From NCBI GenBank assembly GCA_016791115.1, contig JAEUNL010000054.1, positions 1 through 64,000 of the forward strand: DNA of 64,000 bases. Reading direction: 5' to 3'. Source of the stretch: Rhodocyclaceae bacterium. GTDB taxonomy: Bacteria; Pseudomonadota; Gammaproteobacteria; Burkholderiales; Rhodocyclaceae. Positions within the stretch are counted from its first letter, which is position 1. Each line of letters starts with the position of its first letter. This document shows, piece by piece, positions 30,035-38,362 of this stretch. The position numbers and the translations under genes were made by a program. Below the pieces are notes generated by a model. That model saw only the letters and a program-made list of their open reading frames with translations, was not told where the DNA came from and ran no database searches.

Positions 30035-30709
30035 ATGGGTGATCTGCGAGCATTGCAGGGGCGGCTCAATCATCGCTTTGGCCGTATCGATCTGCTCGAG
30101 CAAGCCTTGACGCATCGCAGTGCGGGCGCTGCAAACAACGAGCGGCTCGAATTTCTCGGTGACTCGATCCTCAATTGTGTAATCGCGATCGCGTTGTGCG
30201 AACGGTTCGGCACGATGCGCGAAGGCGAACTGTCGAGGCTGCGGGCCAACCTTGTTCGTCAGGACACGTTGTACAAGGTGGCGCTCGGTCTCGATCTTGG
30301 CCCCAATCTTCGGCTTGGAGAAGGCGAACTTCGTAGCGGCGGGGTAGGTCGGCCGTCGATCCTTGGGGACGCCTTGGAAGCGGTTTTCGGTGCGATTTTT
30401 CTGGATGCGGGTTTCGATCGGGTCAAAGACGTCATCCTCGGGCTGTATCGAAATCACCTGGAACGGATCGACCCCAGGGTATCCGGCAAGGACGCAAAGA
30501 CGCGGTTGCAGGAATGGCTGCAGGGCAGGCGTCTGCCGTTGCCAGCGTACGACTTGATGGCGGTTCAGGGAGAGGCGCATGCACAGGAATTCCAGGTGGC
30601 GTGCCGGGTCGGAAAACCGCCGACCAGCGCAATCGGGAGGGGGCCGAATCGGCGGGCCGCCGAGCAGGATGCAGCGCACCAAGTTCTCGAACAATTGAAC
30701 GACGAATGA
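30035..30709 (+). CDS. rnc: Ribonuclease III
   Basis: A 224-residue double-strand-specific RNase. The catalytic signature is NERLEFLGDSILN near 36-48, with the second acidic set in LGDALEAVFGAIFLDAGF near 108-125. A dsRNA-binding domain occupies about 155-222 (DAKTRLQEWLQGRRLPLPAYDL). It processes rRNA precursors. Its TGA overlaps the era ATG, the classical rnc-era coupling. Confidence 0.97.
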   Translation: MGDLRALQGRLNHRFGRIDLLEQALTHRSAGAANNERLEFLGDSILNCVIAIALCERFGTMREGELSRLRANLVRQDTLYKVALGLDLGPNLRLGEGELRSGGVGRPSILGDALEAVFGAIFLDAGFDRVKDVILGLYRNHLERIDPRVSGKDAKTRLQEWLQGRRLPLPAYDLMAVQGEAHAQEFQVACRVGKPPTSAIGRGPNRRAAEQDAAHQVLEQLNDE

Positions 30710-31617
30710 CAGAACTCGACAACACGCCGCAGGATGTGTCCTTCCGGACTGGGTACGTCGCGATTGTCGGCCGGCCGAACGTGGGGAAGTCAACGCTGTT
30801 GAATCGGCTGGTCGGGCAGAAGGTCAGCATCGTGTCTCGCAAGGCCCAGACGACGCGTCATCGCATCGCGGGAATTCTGACCACCGACACTGCACAACTC
30901 GTATTCGTCGATACACCCGGATTTCAGACGACTCACCGTAACGCGTTGAATCGGGCCATGAACCGGAATGTGGTCAATGCGCTGAGCGATGTCGATGCAG
31001 TCGCACTGATGCTCGAGGCGGGGCGGTTCGGCGAAGAGGACCGTGCGGTGATCCGTCTGCTGCCGGACGGCGTACCTGTCGTCGTTGTGATCAACAAGGT
31101 GGATCGACTGAATGACAAATCGCGCCTGCTCCCGTTCATTGCGCAATTGCAGGCCGAAACGGGGCTTTCCGAGTTCGTGCCAATCAGTGCCGAAAAGGGC
31201 CAGGGGGTCGATGCGCTTGTCACGCTGCTCCGGCAGCTGCTGCCCGAGGGGGCGCCGATCTATGCGCCCGACGACATCACCGACCGCAGCGAGCGGTTTC
31301 TTGCCGCCGAGTTTCTGCGAGAAAAGATCTTCCGTCAGTTGGGCGAGGAACTGCCCTACGGCGTGGCAGTCGAGATCGAGAAGTTCGAGCAGAAAGGCGC
31401 CCTGCGGCACATCCATGCGGCCATCATCGTCGACAAGGATAATCACAAGGGCATCGTGATCGGCGAAAAGGGAGCCCGCCTCAAGCGGATTGGTGCGGAC
31501 GCAAGGCGCGATCTGGAGAGCCTTTTCGGTGGCAAGGTGTTTCTCGAACTCTGGGTCAAGGTCAAGAGCGGCTGGGCGGACGACGAGCGCGCCATCAAGA
31601 GCCTCGGATACGAATAG
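30706..31617 (+). CDS. era: GTPase Era
   Basis: A 303-residue Ras-like GTPase. Motifs are GRPNVGKST (22-30), the DTPGFQ switch II near 72 and NKVDRL near 132. A KH domain follows near 230-300 with GVIGEKG-like residues (GIVIGEKGARLKRIG), which binds the 3' end of 16S rRNA. It checks 30S assembly. Start by ATGA coupling to rnc. Confidence 0.97.
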   Translation: MTELDNTPQDVSFRTGYVAIVGRPNVGKSTLLNRLVGQKVSIVSRKAQTTRHRIAGILTTDTAQLVFVDTPGFQTTHRNALNRAMNRNVVNALSDVDAVALMLEAGRFGEEDRAVIRLLPDGVPVVVVINKVDRLNDKSRLLPFIAQLQAETGLSEFVPISAEKGQGVDALVTLLRQLLPEGAPIYAPDDITDRSERFLAAEFLREKIFRQLGEELPYGVAVEIEKFEQKGALRHIHAAIIVDKDNHKGIVIGEKGARLKRIGADARRDLESLFGGKVFLELWVKVKSGWADDERAIKSLGYE

Positions 31618-31628
31618 GCGTAGCCAAG

Positions 31629-32351
31629 GTGAGTGGAAAGCAGCGCATCGACGACGAGCCCGCGTTCGTACTGCACAGTCACGCCTTCAAGGAAACCAGC
31701 CTGCTCGTCGAGGTGCTGTCGAGAAACCACGGGCGCGTCGCATTGGTGGCCCGAGGTGCGCGGCGGCCGCGTGCCGCATTGCGTGGCCTCCTGATTGCGT
31801 TTCAGCCTTTGGACCTGGGCTGGTTCGGACAGGCCGAGGTCCGAACGCTGGCCAAGGCCGAGTGGCAGGGCGGGCAGCCCTTGCTGGGCGGACAGGCCTT
31901 GTTGTGCGGCTATTACGTCAATGAGCTCCTGCTGAAGCTGCTGCCGCGAGACGATCCTCACCCGGCGCTGTTCGATGCATATCAAGCGGCGCTGCGCGGT
32001 CTGTCGCTAGGGCCGCCGTACCAGATCGTGCTTCGCCGGTTCGAGATGGCGCTTCTGAAAGAACTGGGATATGGCCTTACGCTGGACCTCGACGCGGACA
32101 CGGGATCGGCGATCATTCCCGGCCTGAACTACGCCTATATAATCGAGCGCGGCCCGGTTCGCAGGGATGATGGCGCCGATCAGGGCATTGCCATTCCGGG
32201 GCGGGTGCTGCTGAACATGGCGGCCAACGACTGGAACCATCCCGAGACGCTGTCGCATGGCAAGGTACTGATGCGCAGCCTGATACAGCATTATCTGGGC
32301 AACCAGACGCTTCAGTCCCGGCGCGTATTCGTAGACCTGCAGGATGTCTGA
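31629..32351 (+). CDS. recO: DNA repair protein RecO
   Basis: A 240-residue RecO with N-terminal OB fold (AFVLHSHAFKETSLLVEVLSRNHGRVALVARGARRP) and a helical C-domain (YYVNELLLKLLPRDDPHPALFDAY). It loads RecA on SSB-coated DNA in the RecF pathway. The start is GTG at 31629. era-recO-pdxJ order is the usual one. Confidence 0.95.
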   Translation: MSGKQRIDDEPAFVLHSHAFKETSLLVEVLSRNHGRVALVARGARRPRAALRGLLIAFQPLDLGWFGQAEVRTLAKAEWQGGQPLLGGQALLCGYYVNELLLKLLPRDDPHPALFDAYQAALRGLSLGPPYQIVLRRFEMALLKELGYGLTLDLDADTGSAIIPGLNYAYIIERGPVRRDDGADQGIAIPGRVLLNMAANDWNHPETLSHGKVLMRSLIQHYLGNQTLQSRRVFVDLQDV

Positions 32352-32369
32352 AACAGGAGCAAGACCAAC

Positions 32370-33137
32370 TTGATAGAACTCGGCGTCAATATCGACCATG
32401 TCGCAACTTTGCGGCAGGCGCGTCGTACCTACGAACCCGATCCGGTGTGGGCCGCCGTCGAGGCACATCTGGGCGGCGCGGACGGCATCACGGTCCACCT
32501 GCGGGAGGACCGGAGGCATATCCAGGACCACGACGTCCGACGCTTGCGCGAGCTCACGCACATCAAGCTGAACCTGGAGATGGCAGCGACCGACGAAATG
32601 GTGGCGATCGCCGCCGGGTTGCGGCCGGAAATGGCAATGCTCGTTCCCGAGGGACGTCAGGAGGTCACGACCGAGGGCGGTCTGGACATCCTGTCCCAGG
32701 AGTACAGGCTGCGGATGATCGTTGCCCGGCTCGTCGATGCCGGCATCATGACGAGCGTGTTCATCGACCCGGATCTGCGCCAGGTCGAGGCGGCGGCGCG
32801 CATCGGCGCTCGCGTTTGCGAGCTTCATACTGGACCATACGCCCATGCTTTCTACGAGCGCGGAAGAGATCCGCGCAGCCCAGCCGTGGTAGACGAACTG
32901 GAGAAGCTGCGTCGCGCAGGCGAGGCCGTGGTCGGGCACGGGATGCGCTTTAACGCCGGGCATGCGCTGACCTACTTCAATGTCCAACCGGTGGCGGCTC
33001 TGCCGCAAGTTCGTGAATTGCACATCGGCCACGCGATCGTGAGCCGGTCTGTGTTCATCGGCATGCGCGAGGCGGTTCGCGAGATGAAGCGGCTCATGCG
33101 CGAGGCAGCGGCTCACGCTCATCCGTCGCATCCATGA
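32370..33137 (+). CDS. pdxJ: Pyridoxine 5'-phosphate synthase
   Basis: A 255-residue TIM-barrel enzyme joining 1-deoxyxylulose 5-phosphate with 3-amino-2-oxopropyl phosphate to make PNP. The opening [42 protein letters not shown] near 33-52 and the C-terminal [16 protein letters not shown] are diagnostic. The start is TTG at 32370, preceded by ACAGGAGC. acpS is coupled to it by ATGA. Confidence 0.97.
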   Translation: MIELGVNIDHVATLRQARRTYEPDPVWAAVEAHLGGADGITVHLREDRRHIQDHDVRRLRELTHIKLNLEMAATDEMVAIAAGLRPEMAMLVPEGRQEVTTEGGLDILSQEYRLRMIVARLVDAGIMTSVFIDPDLRQVEAAARIGARVCELHTGPYAHAFYERGRDPRSPAVVDELEKLRRAGEAVVGHGMRFNAGHALTYFNVQPVAALPQVRELHIGHAIVSRSVFIGMREAVREMKRLMREAAAHAHPSHP

Positions 33138-33517
33138 TTCACGGCATCGGCACCGACGTCTGTCGCGTTGAACGCTTCGAGCGCATGCTGGAACGGTACG
33201 GGGAGCGCGCTGCAAGGCGCGTGCTCGGCGACCGTGAGTTATCGGAATTCTCGAGCGTGGTACACCCGGCACGCTTTCTTGCCCGACGTTTTGCTGCCAA
33301 GGAGGCCTTCGCGAAAGCCATCGGCACGGGAATTCGCGAACCTGTGTTCCTGAGCGCGATGCAGGTCGGGCACGACGGCCTCGGCAAGCCATTCATGGAG
33401 TGCGGCGGTGCGCTGGCCGCAATGATGTCCAGCGCTGGGCTGACGGCGCACCTCTCGATCAGCGACGAAGAGGACCTTGCCGTTGCCTTCGTGGTGATCG
33501 AGCGGAGCGTGGCATGA
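33134..33517 (+). CDS. acpS: Holo-ACP synthase
   Basis: A 127-residue phosphopantetheinyl transferase. Motifs are [16 protein letters not shown] at the start and [17 protein letters not shown] near 55-72, carrying the magnesium-binding Asp and Glu. It activates AcpP at S37. It is ATGA-coupled both to pdxJ upstream and to nagZ downstream. Confidence 0.96.
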   Translation: MIHGIGTDVCRVERFERMLERYGERAARRVLGDRELSEFSSVVHPARFLARRFAAKEAFAKAIGTGIREPVFLSAMQVGHDGLGKPFMECGGALAAMMSSAGLTAHLSISDEEDLAVAFVVIERSVA

Positions 33518-34593
33518 CGCCGGACGATCTCGGCCGCGCTGCACTGCCCGGTCCGGTCATGCTCGACATCGCCGGCACGACCCTGACGGCTGAGGAAGGC
33601 GAGGTGCTGCGCCACCCGCTGGTTGGCGGCCTCATTCTTTTCACCCGCAACTACGAGTCGCCCGAACAGCTCCAGGAACTGACGCGCGCCGTCCATGCCG
33701 TTCGGCCTGCGCCACTGATCATCGCGGTGGACCACGAGGGCGGGCGGGTCCAGCGATTCCGCGCCGGCTTCACGCGCATACCGGCGATGCGCACGCTTGG
33801 CGCAATGTGGGAGGTGGATCACGCCGCCGCACTCGATGCGGCTCGCGCCGCGGGTTACGTGCTCGCGGCGGAACTTCGCTCCAATGGCGTCGATTTGTCG
33901 TTCACGCCCGTGCTGGATTTGGATTTCGGGCATAGCAGCGTGATCGGCGACCGTTCCTTCCACCGCGACGGGCAGGTCACGGCTTCGCTCGCGCAGGCGC
34001 TGCTCGTTGGCCTCAACGACGGTGGCATGGGTGCAGTCGGCAAGCACTTCCCCGGCCACGGCTTCGCGAGCGCGGACTCGCACGTGGCGATGCCGGTGGA
34101 TAATCGCGAATTCGATGCGATCTGGAACGAGGATCTTGTCCCGTACCGCCATCGCCTCGGTCGCCAGCTTGCCGGAGTCATGCCGGCCCACGTCGTCTAC
34201 TGCAAGGTGGATCCGAACCCGGCTGGATTCTCGCCCTTCTGGCTGCAGGAAGTGTTGCGCGCGCGGCTCGGATTTCGTGGCGCGATCTTCAGCGACGATC
34301 TGTCGATGGAAGGTGCGACGGTCGCGGGTGGCATCGTCGACCGCGCCCAGGCTGCCGTTGCGGCAGGCTGTGACGTCGTGCTGGTCTGCAATGCGCCGGA
34401 GCGCGCACGTGAGTTGCTGGACAACTGGCGCCCCGAGGTGGGCCCGGAAAGCGGCCGGAGAGTCGCCGGCCTGGTCCGGCGCGACGCCGCGCCGGATGCT
34501 TTCCAGCTTGAAGTGCGTGCCGATTACGTCGCCGCGCGCGAGAAGGTGATCGAACTCGCGAACGCGGCGGCAGGCGGGAATCCGCTGGCCTGA
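33514..34593 (+). CDS. nagZ: Beta-N-acetylhexosaminidase NagZ (GH3)
   Basis: A 359-residue cytoplasmic GH3 enzyme of peptidoglycan recycling. Visible motifs are LILFTRNYESPEQ near 38, VDHEGGRVQRFR near 73, VGKHFPGHG near 176 with the general-acid loop ASADSHVAMPV, and the nucleophile D in IFSDDLSMEGA near 264. It removes GlcNAc from muropeptides. It is ATGA-coupled to acpS. Confidence 0.96.
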   Translation: MTPDDLGRAALPGPVMLDIAGTTLTAEEGEVLRHPLVGGLILFTRNYESPEQLQELTRAVHAVRPAPLIIAVDHEGGRVQRFRAGFTRIPAMRTLGAMWEVDHAAALDAARAAGYVLAAELRSNGVDLSFTPVLDLDFGHSSVIGDRSFHRDGQVTASLAQALLVGLNDGGMGAVGKHFPGHGFASADSHVAMPVDNREFDAIWNEDLVPYRHRLGRQLAGVMPAHVVYCKVDPNPAGFSPFWLQEVLRARLGFRGAIFSDDLSMEGATVAGGIVDRAQAAVAAGCDVVLVCNAPERARELLDNWRPEVGPESGRRVAGLVRRDAAPDAFQLEVRADYVAAREKVIELANAAAGGNPLA

Positions 34594-34598
34594 TCGGC

Positions 34599-35279
34599 AT
34601 GACGTTGCCTGCCGCGTTCGACCTCGACGCTTACGCCCGCCGCCTGACGGCCTGCCGCGATTGCCCGCGCCTTGCCGGTTTCCTCGACGAGGTGCGTGCT
34701 GCTCAACCCGGCTATTTCGCGCGTCCGGTACCGCCGTTCGGCATGACCGACGCCCGTCTGGTCATCGTCGGGCTCGCTCCCGGCATGCATGGCGCCAATC
34801 GCACCGGCCGGCCGTTCACCGGCGACTATGCGGGCATCCTGCTCTATGAAACGCTGCATCGGTTCGGTTTTGCGAGTCGTCCTGTCTCGGAATCCGCCGA
34901 TGACGGTTTGCGCCTGATCGATTGCCTGCTTACCAACGCCGTGAAATGCCTGCCGCCGCAGAACAAGCCCGAAACCGATGAAGTCTGGCGCTGCAACCGC
35001 CACCTGAGGGAAGAGTTCGAAGCGCTGGAATCTGCGCGCGTGGTGCTGGCGCTCGGCCTGATCGCGCATCGGGCGGTGCTGCGCGCGTTCGGGGTGAAGC
35101 AGGGGAGCGCCGCGTTCGGGCATGGCGCGCGGCACGCACTTCCGCAAGGGCGCGTGCTGTTCGACAGCTATCACTGCAGCCGCTACAACACCAACACCGG
35201 CCGGTTGACCGAGTCCGGGTTTCACGCGGTGTTCGAGGCGATCCGGGCCGAACCGGCAATGGCTGTGAATAGCCGGTAA
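34599..35279 (+). CDS. Uracil-DNA glycosylase, family 5 (UdgB type)
   Basis: A 226-residue glycosylase with iron-sulfur cysteines C19/C22 (CRDCPRL), C117 (AVKCLPPQNKP) and C132 (RCNRHL). Motif A, GLAPGMHGANRTGRPFTGD (58-76), has the long Ala-Asn form of family 5 rather than the family 4 form. A late histidine motif, DSYHCSRYNTNTGR, lies near 190. It should excise uracil and related damaged bases. It sits between nagZ and uvrC, next to another repair gene. Confidence 0.9.
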   Translation: MTLPAAFDLDAYARRLTACRDCPRLAGFLDEVRAAQPGYFARPVPPFGMTDARLVIVGLAPGMHGANRTGRPFTGDYAGILLYETLHRFGFASRPVSESADDGLRLIDCLLTNAVKCLPPQNKPETDEVWRCNRHLREEFEALESARVVLALGLIAHRAVLRAFGVKQGSAAFGHGARHALPQGRVLFDSYHCSRYNTNTGRLTESGFHAVFEAIRAEPAMAVNSR

Positions 35280-35296
35280 TTGATCGCCGCTTCGTG

Positions 35297-37093
35297 ATGT
35301 TCGACTCAAAGGCCTTTCTAGCGAATTGCCCGGAGCATCCCGGGGTTTATCGCATGATCGGGGCCGAGGACGAGGTTCTCTACGTCGGCAAGGCGAAGAA
35401 TCTGCGCAAGCGCGTGTCGTCGTATTTCCGCCGCACCTTGAGCAGTCCCCGCATCGGCATGATGGTGCAGCAGGTGGTGCGCGTCGACATTACCGTCACC
35501 CGTTCGGAATCCGAAGCGCTGCTGCTAGAGAACAACCTGATCAAGGAACTCGCGCCCAAGTACAACATCCTCTTTCGCGACGACAAGTCCTACCCGTGGA
35601 TCGTGCTGACGAACGACGGCTATCCCCGCATCGGTTTCCATCGCGGCAGCTTTGCAAAGGGCGCGCGGTATTTCGGCCCGTTTCCGAGTGCCTCGGCGGT
35701 CCGCGAGAGCGTTCAATTGCTGCAGAAGATCTTCCTTCTGCGCACCTGCGAGAACACGGTGTTCGCCAACCGGTCGCGTCCCTGCCTGTTGCACCAGATC
35801 AAGCGATGCAGCGGTCCCTGTGTCGGCCTCATCGGCGAGGACGCCTACGCCGCGGATGTGCGGCTCGCCTCGATGTTCCTCGACGGCAAGCACTCCGAGG
35901 TGATCTCGCGCCTCACCGAAAAGATGGAACGGGCAGCCGGCGTGCTTGCGTTCGAGCACGCGGCGGCATACCGCGACCAGATACGAACGCTGCAGAAGGT
36001 GCTGTCGAGGCAGTACGTGGAAAGCGCAAAGGAGGAGGATGTCGACATCCTCGCAGCGGTGAGCCAGGGCGGGCTGATCTGCGTGAATCTCGCGATGGTA
36101 CGCGGCGGCCGCCACCTCGGCGATCGCCCGCAGTTTGCCGCCAACGCCGTGGGCGTCTCTGCCGAGGATGCGCTGCTCGCATTCGTGGACCAGCACTACC
36201 GCGAGCATGCCGCGCCATTGCGCATCCTCGTGAATGTCGAGATCGGCACCGACCTGCAGGATGCGCTCGACGATGCCGTCGGGCATCGCGTCGCCCTGAC
36301 GAGGCCGCGTCTTGCAACCGAGCGCGCGTGGATGGACATGGCGGTGCAGAACGCCGAACTGGCCGTCGCTGCACGAGTAAAGGACCGCAGCAGGAGCGAG
36401 GAGCGGCTGGAGGCGCTGCAACATGCGCTCGGATTGATCGATGTGCCGTCGCGCATCGAATGCTTCGACATCAGTCACACGATGGGCGAAGCCACTGTCG
36501 CCTCCTGTGTTGTGTTCGCGGACAAGGGCATGAAGAAGTCGGAATATCGCCGCTACAACATCCACGACGTGACGGCAGGCGACGACTACGCGGCGATGCG
36601 CCAGGTGCTGACGCGTCGCTACGAAAAGGTCGCGGCCGGCGAGGGGACTTGCCCCGACCTGGTTTTGATAGACGGTGGCAAGGGGCAGGTTGGCGTTGCC
36701 CGCGAAGTGCTGGTCGAAGTCGGTCTGGAGCACGTGCCGATGATCGGCGTGGCGAAAGGGGAGGAGCGCAAGCCCGGTCTCGAAGACCTCATCTTCCCCG
36801 ATGGGCGGGCACCGATACACCTGAAGCCCGATGACCCCGCGCTGCACCTGATACAGGAGATTCGCGACGAGGCACACCGTTTCGCCATCGGCGGACACCG
36901 CGCACGGCGCGCCAAGACCCGCGCCACCTCGCGCCTGGAAGACATCCCCGGCATCGGGCCGACGCGACGCAAGCGCCTGCTCGCGGAGTTCGGCGGCATG
37001 CAGGGTGTCAAGGCGGCAACGATCGAAGACCTGTGCCGCGTCGACGGCATCAGTGTCGCGCTCGCCGAGCAGATACACCGCCTGCTGCACTGA
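35297..37093 (+). CDS. uvrC: UvrABC excision nuclease subunit C
   Basis: A 598-residue nuclease with an N-terminal GIY-YIG domain (GVYRMIGAEDEVLYVGKAKNLRKRV). The cysteine cluster C-x7-C-x9-C-x3-C (near 150-175) resembles the iron-sulfur site of UvrC. A UVR domain lies near 200, and the RNase H-like domain has IECFDISHTMGEATVASCVVF near 388. A C-terminal double HhH follows (LEDIPGIGPTRRKRLLAEFGG). It makes both incisions with UvrB. A GTG at 35294 sits one codon before the ATG chosen. Confidence 0.97.
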   Translation: MFDSKAFLANCPEHPGVYRMIGAEDEVLYVGKAKNLRKRVSSYFRRTLSSPRIGMMVQQVVRVDITVTRSESEALLLENNLIKELAPKYNILFRDDKSYPWIVLTNDGYPRIGFHRGSFAKGARYFGPFPSASAVRESVQLLQKIFLLRTCENTVFANRSRPCLLHQIKRCSGPCVGLIGEDAYAADVRLASMFLDGKHSEVISRLTEKMERAAGVLAFEHAAAYRDQIRTLQKVLSRQYVESAKEEDVDILAAVSQGGLICVNLAMVRGGRHLGDRPQFAANAVGVSAEDALLAFVDQHYREHAAPLRILVNVEIGTDLQDALDDAVGHRVALTRPRLATERAWMDMAVQNAELAVAARVKDRSRSEERLEALQHALGLIDVPSRIECFDISHTMGEATVASCVVFADKGMKKSEYRRYNIHDVTAGDDYAAMRQVLTRRYEKVAAGEGTCPDLVLIDGGKGQVGVAREVLVEVGLEHVPMIGVAKGEERKPGLEDLIFPDGRAPIHLKPDDPALHLIQEIRDEAHRFAIGGHRARRAKTRATSRLEDIPGIGPTRRKRLLAEFGGMQGVKAATIEDLCRVDGISVALAEQIHRLLH

Positions 37094-37142
37094 TCCCGAC
37101 GCGCGGTTTTGAGGCTGCCGCCACATGCGGCACAATGGCGGC

Positions 37143-37712
37143 ATGTTCTTCAACCTGCCGAATGCGCTGACCTGGGCACGCATACTGCTCATCCCGATCG
37201 TCGTCGGCGTGTTTTACCTGCCGCCATCGATTCTGGATCCGGCGTCGCGCAATGGCATCGCAACCGCGGTATTCATCCTCGCCGCAATCACCGACTGGCT
37301 CGACGGCTGGCTCGCGCGCAGCCTGGCGCAGACCTCGGCGTTCGGGGCGTTCCTAGATCCGGTCGCCGACAAGCTCATGGTTGCGGCGGCACTCATCGTT
37401 CTGGTGCAGCTCGACCGCGTAGACGCCATCATCGCCTTCATCATCATCGGCCGCGAGATCACGATTTCCGCATTGCGCGAGTGGATGGCCAAGGTGGGTG
37501 AGGGAACCAGTGTTGCGGTGGCGACCATCGGCAAGTTCAAGACCATCGCGCAGATGGTCGCGATTCCGATGCTGCTGTTTCACGATGCGCTGTTCGGCAT
37601 CGACACGCACTACGTTGGCACATTGTGCATCTATGTCGCTGCGCTGCTGACCGTGGTGTCCATGGTTTATTACCTCAAGAAGGCTGCGCCGGCGCTCGCC
37701 CGCCCGCAGTGA
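37143..37712 (+). CDS. pgsA: CDP-diacylglycerol-glycerol-3-phosphate 3-phosphatidyltransferase
   Basis: A 189-residue membrane enzyme of phosphatidylglycerol synthesis. The CDP-alcohol transferase motif DG-x2-AR-x8-G-x3-D-x3-D is complete in DGWLARSLAQTSAFGAFLDPVADKLM. Several transmembrane helices (about 8-30, 35-55, 85-105, 150-175) are visible. The uvrC-pgsA order is conserved in proteobacteria. The strong tRNA promoter follows directly. Confidence 0.96.
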   Translation: MFFNLPNALTWARILLIPIVVGVFYLPPSILDPASRNGIATAVFILAAITDWLDGWLARSLAQTSAFGAFLDPVADKLMVAAALIVLVQLDRVDAIIAFIIIGREITISALREWMAKVGEGTSVAVATIGKFKTIAQMVAIPMLLFHDALFGIDTHYVGTLCIYVAALLTVVSMVYYLKKAAPALARPQ

Positions 37713-37731
37713 AAATCGCTGCTGCAGCGCG

Positions 37732-37759
37732 TTGACACATTTCCGCAGATCGCTATAAT
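37732..37759 (+). promoter_or_regulatory. Sigma-70 promoter of the tRNA-Gly/tRNA-Cys unit
   Basis: Perfect TTGACA (37732-37737) and perfect TATAAT (37754-37759) with 16-nt spacing. The start would lie near 37766, about 7 nt before tRNA-Gly. It is the strongest promoter match in the window. Confidence 0.88.
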
Positions 37760-37772
37760 GCGCGTCTCTCTT

Positions 37773-37848
37773 GCGGGAGTAGCTCAGTTGGTAGAGCGCA
37801 ACCTTGCCAAGGTTGAGGTCGCGAGTTCGAGACTCGTCTCCCGCTCCA
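37773..37848 (+). tRNA. tRNA-Gly (anticodon GCC)
   Basis: A 76-nt cloverleaf: acceptor GCGGGAG/CTCCCGC, D-arm GCTC-AGTTGGTA-GAGC, anticodon stem CAACC/GGTTG with GCC at 37806-37808, T-arm GCGAG-TTCGAGA-CTCGT and encoded CCA. Confidence 0.97.
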
Positions 37849-37856
37849 GAATTTCG

Positions 37857-37899
37857 GGGAAAACGCGCTTCCGTACAAGAAAACGCGTTTTCCCTTTTT
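37857..37899 (+). terminator. Terminator-like hairpin between the two tRNAs
   Basis: A perfect 11-bp stem GGGAAAACGCG / CGCGTTTTCCC (37857-37867 with 37884-37894) is followed by TTTTT (37895-37899). It lies between tRNA-Gly and tRNA-Cys, so it either limits expression of tRNA-Cys or serves as a processing signal. Confidence 0.7.
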
Positions 37900-37909
37900 A
37901 ATTGCCCCC

Positions 37910-37983
37910 GGCGGGGTGGCAGAGTGGTCATGCAGCGGCCTGCAAAGCCGTGTACGCCGGTTCGATTCCGACCCCCGCCTCCA
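37910..37983 (+). tRNA. tRNA-Cys (anticodon GCA)
   Basis: A 74-nt cloverleaf: acceptor GGCGGGG/CCCCGCC, anticodon GCA at 37942-37944 in CTGCAAA, T-loop TTCGATT, discriminator T and encoded CCA. It has no promoter of its own in the 10 bases after the preceding hairpin, so it depends on the tRNA-Gly promoter. Confidence 0.96.
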
Positions 37984-38362
37984 GTTTCGCTCCTCGATTT
38001 CTCGCACCGTGTGACGGCACCGGCCTGGTCGCTTGCTGCGTGCCTACCATCCGCAAGGCGCGAGCGAAGACGCATCACCATAACCCGAACCGCATACGGC
38101 TGCAGCCCGCATGGGATGGCGCTCTCGAGCGATAGGCTCCTGGGTGGCCCGATCCATGGGCTATTCGGGGATGGCTGCCTGCAGAGCACCTATCCACGCG
38201 CGTTTCAGGCCGACCGCTGGCGGCCCCGAATGCGGATTGCAGCAAGCGGTTCGTGGCTTCCGGCCGGCGGTTGATCGCCATCAATCCATGTGCTGCCCGA
38301 AGGACTAGCATTTAATTAATGGGGTTCTTGTTCCGGCTTGGCCGAGCATGAGGAGTCGATAG
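37984..38362. other. Non-coding gap between tRNA-Cys and the PHA synthase gene
   Basis: A stretch of 379 bases with no gene I can support. It contains a weak member of the dispersed repeat family near 38108-38158 and several short GC-rich palindromes. The ribosome site GAGGAG of the PHA synthase gene lies near its end. No promoter stands out. Confidence 0.4.
38108..38158 (+). repeat. Dispersed intergenic repeat, weak copy E
   Basis: It starts CGCATGGGATGGCG like the other copies and ends GATCCATG, but is longer and diverged in the middle. It also resembles the reverse complement of the region around 44010-44030 (ccgcacgggatggc). Membership is tentative. Confidence 0.25.
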
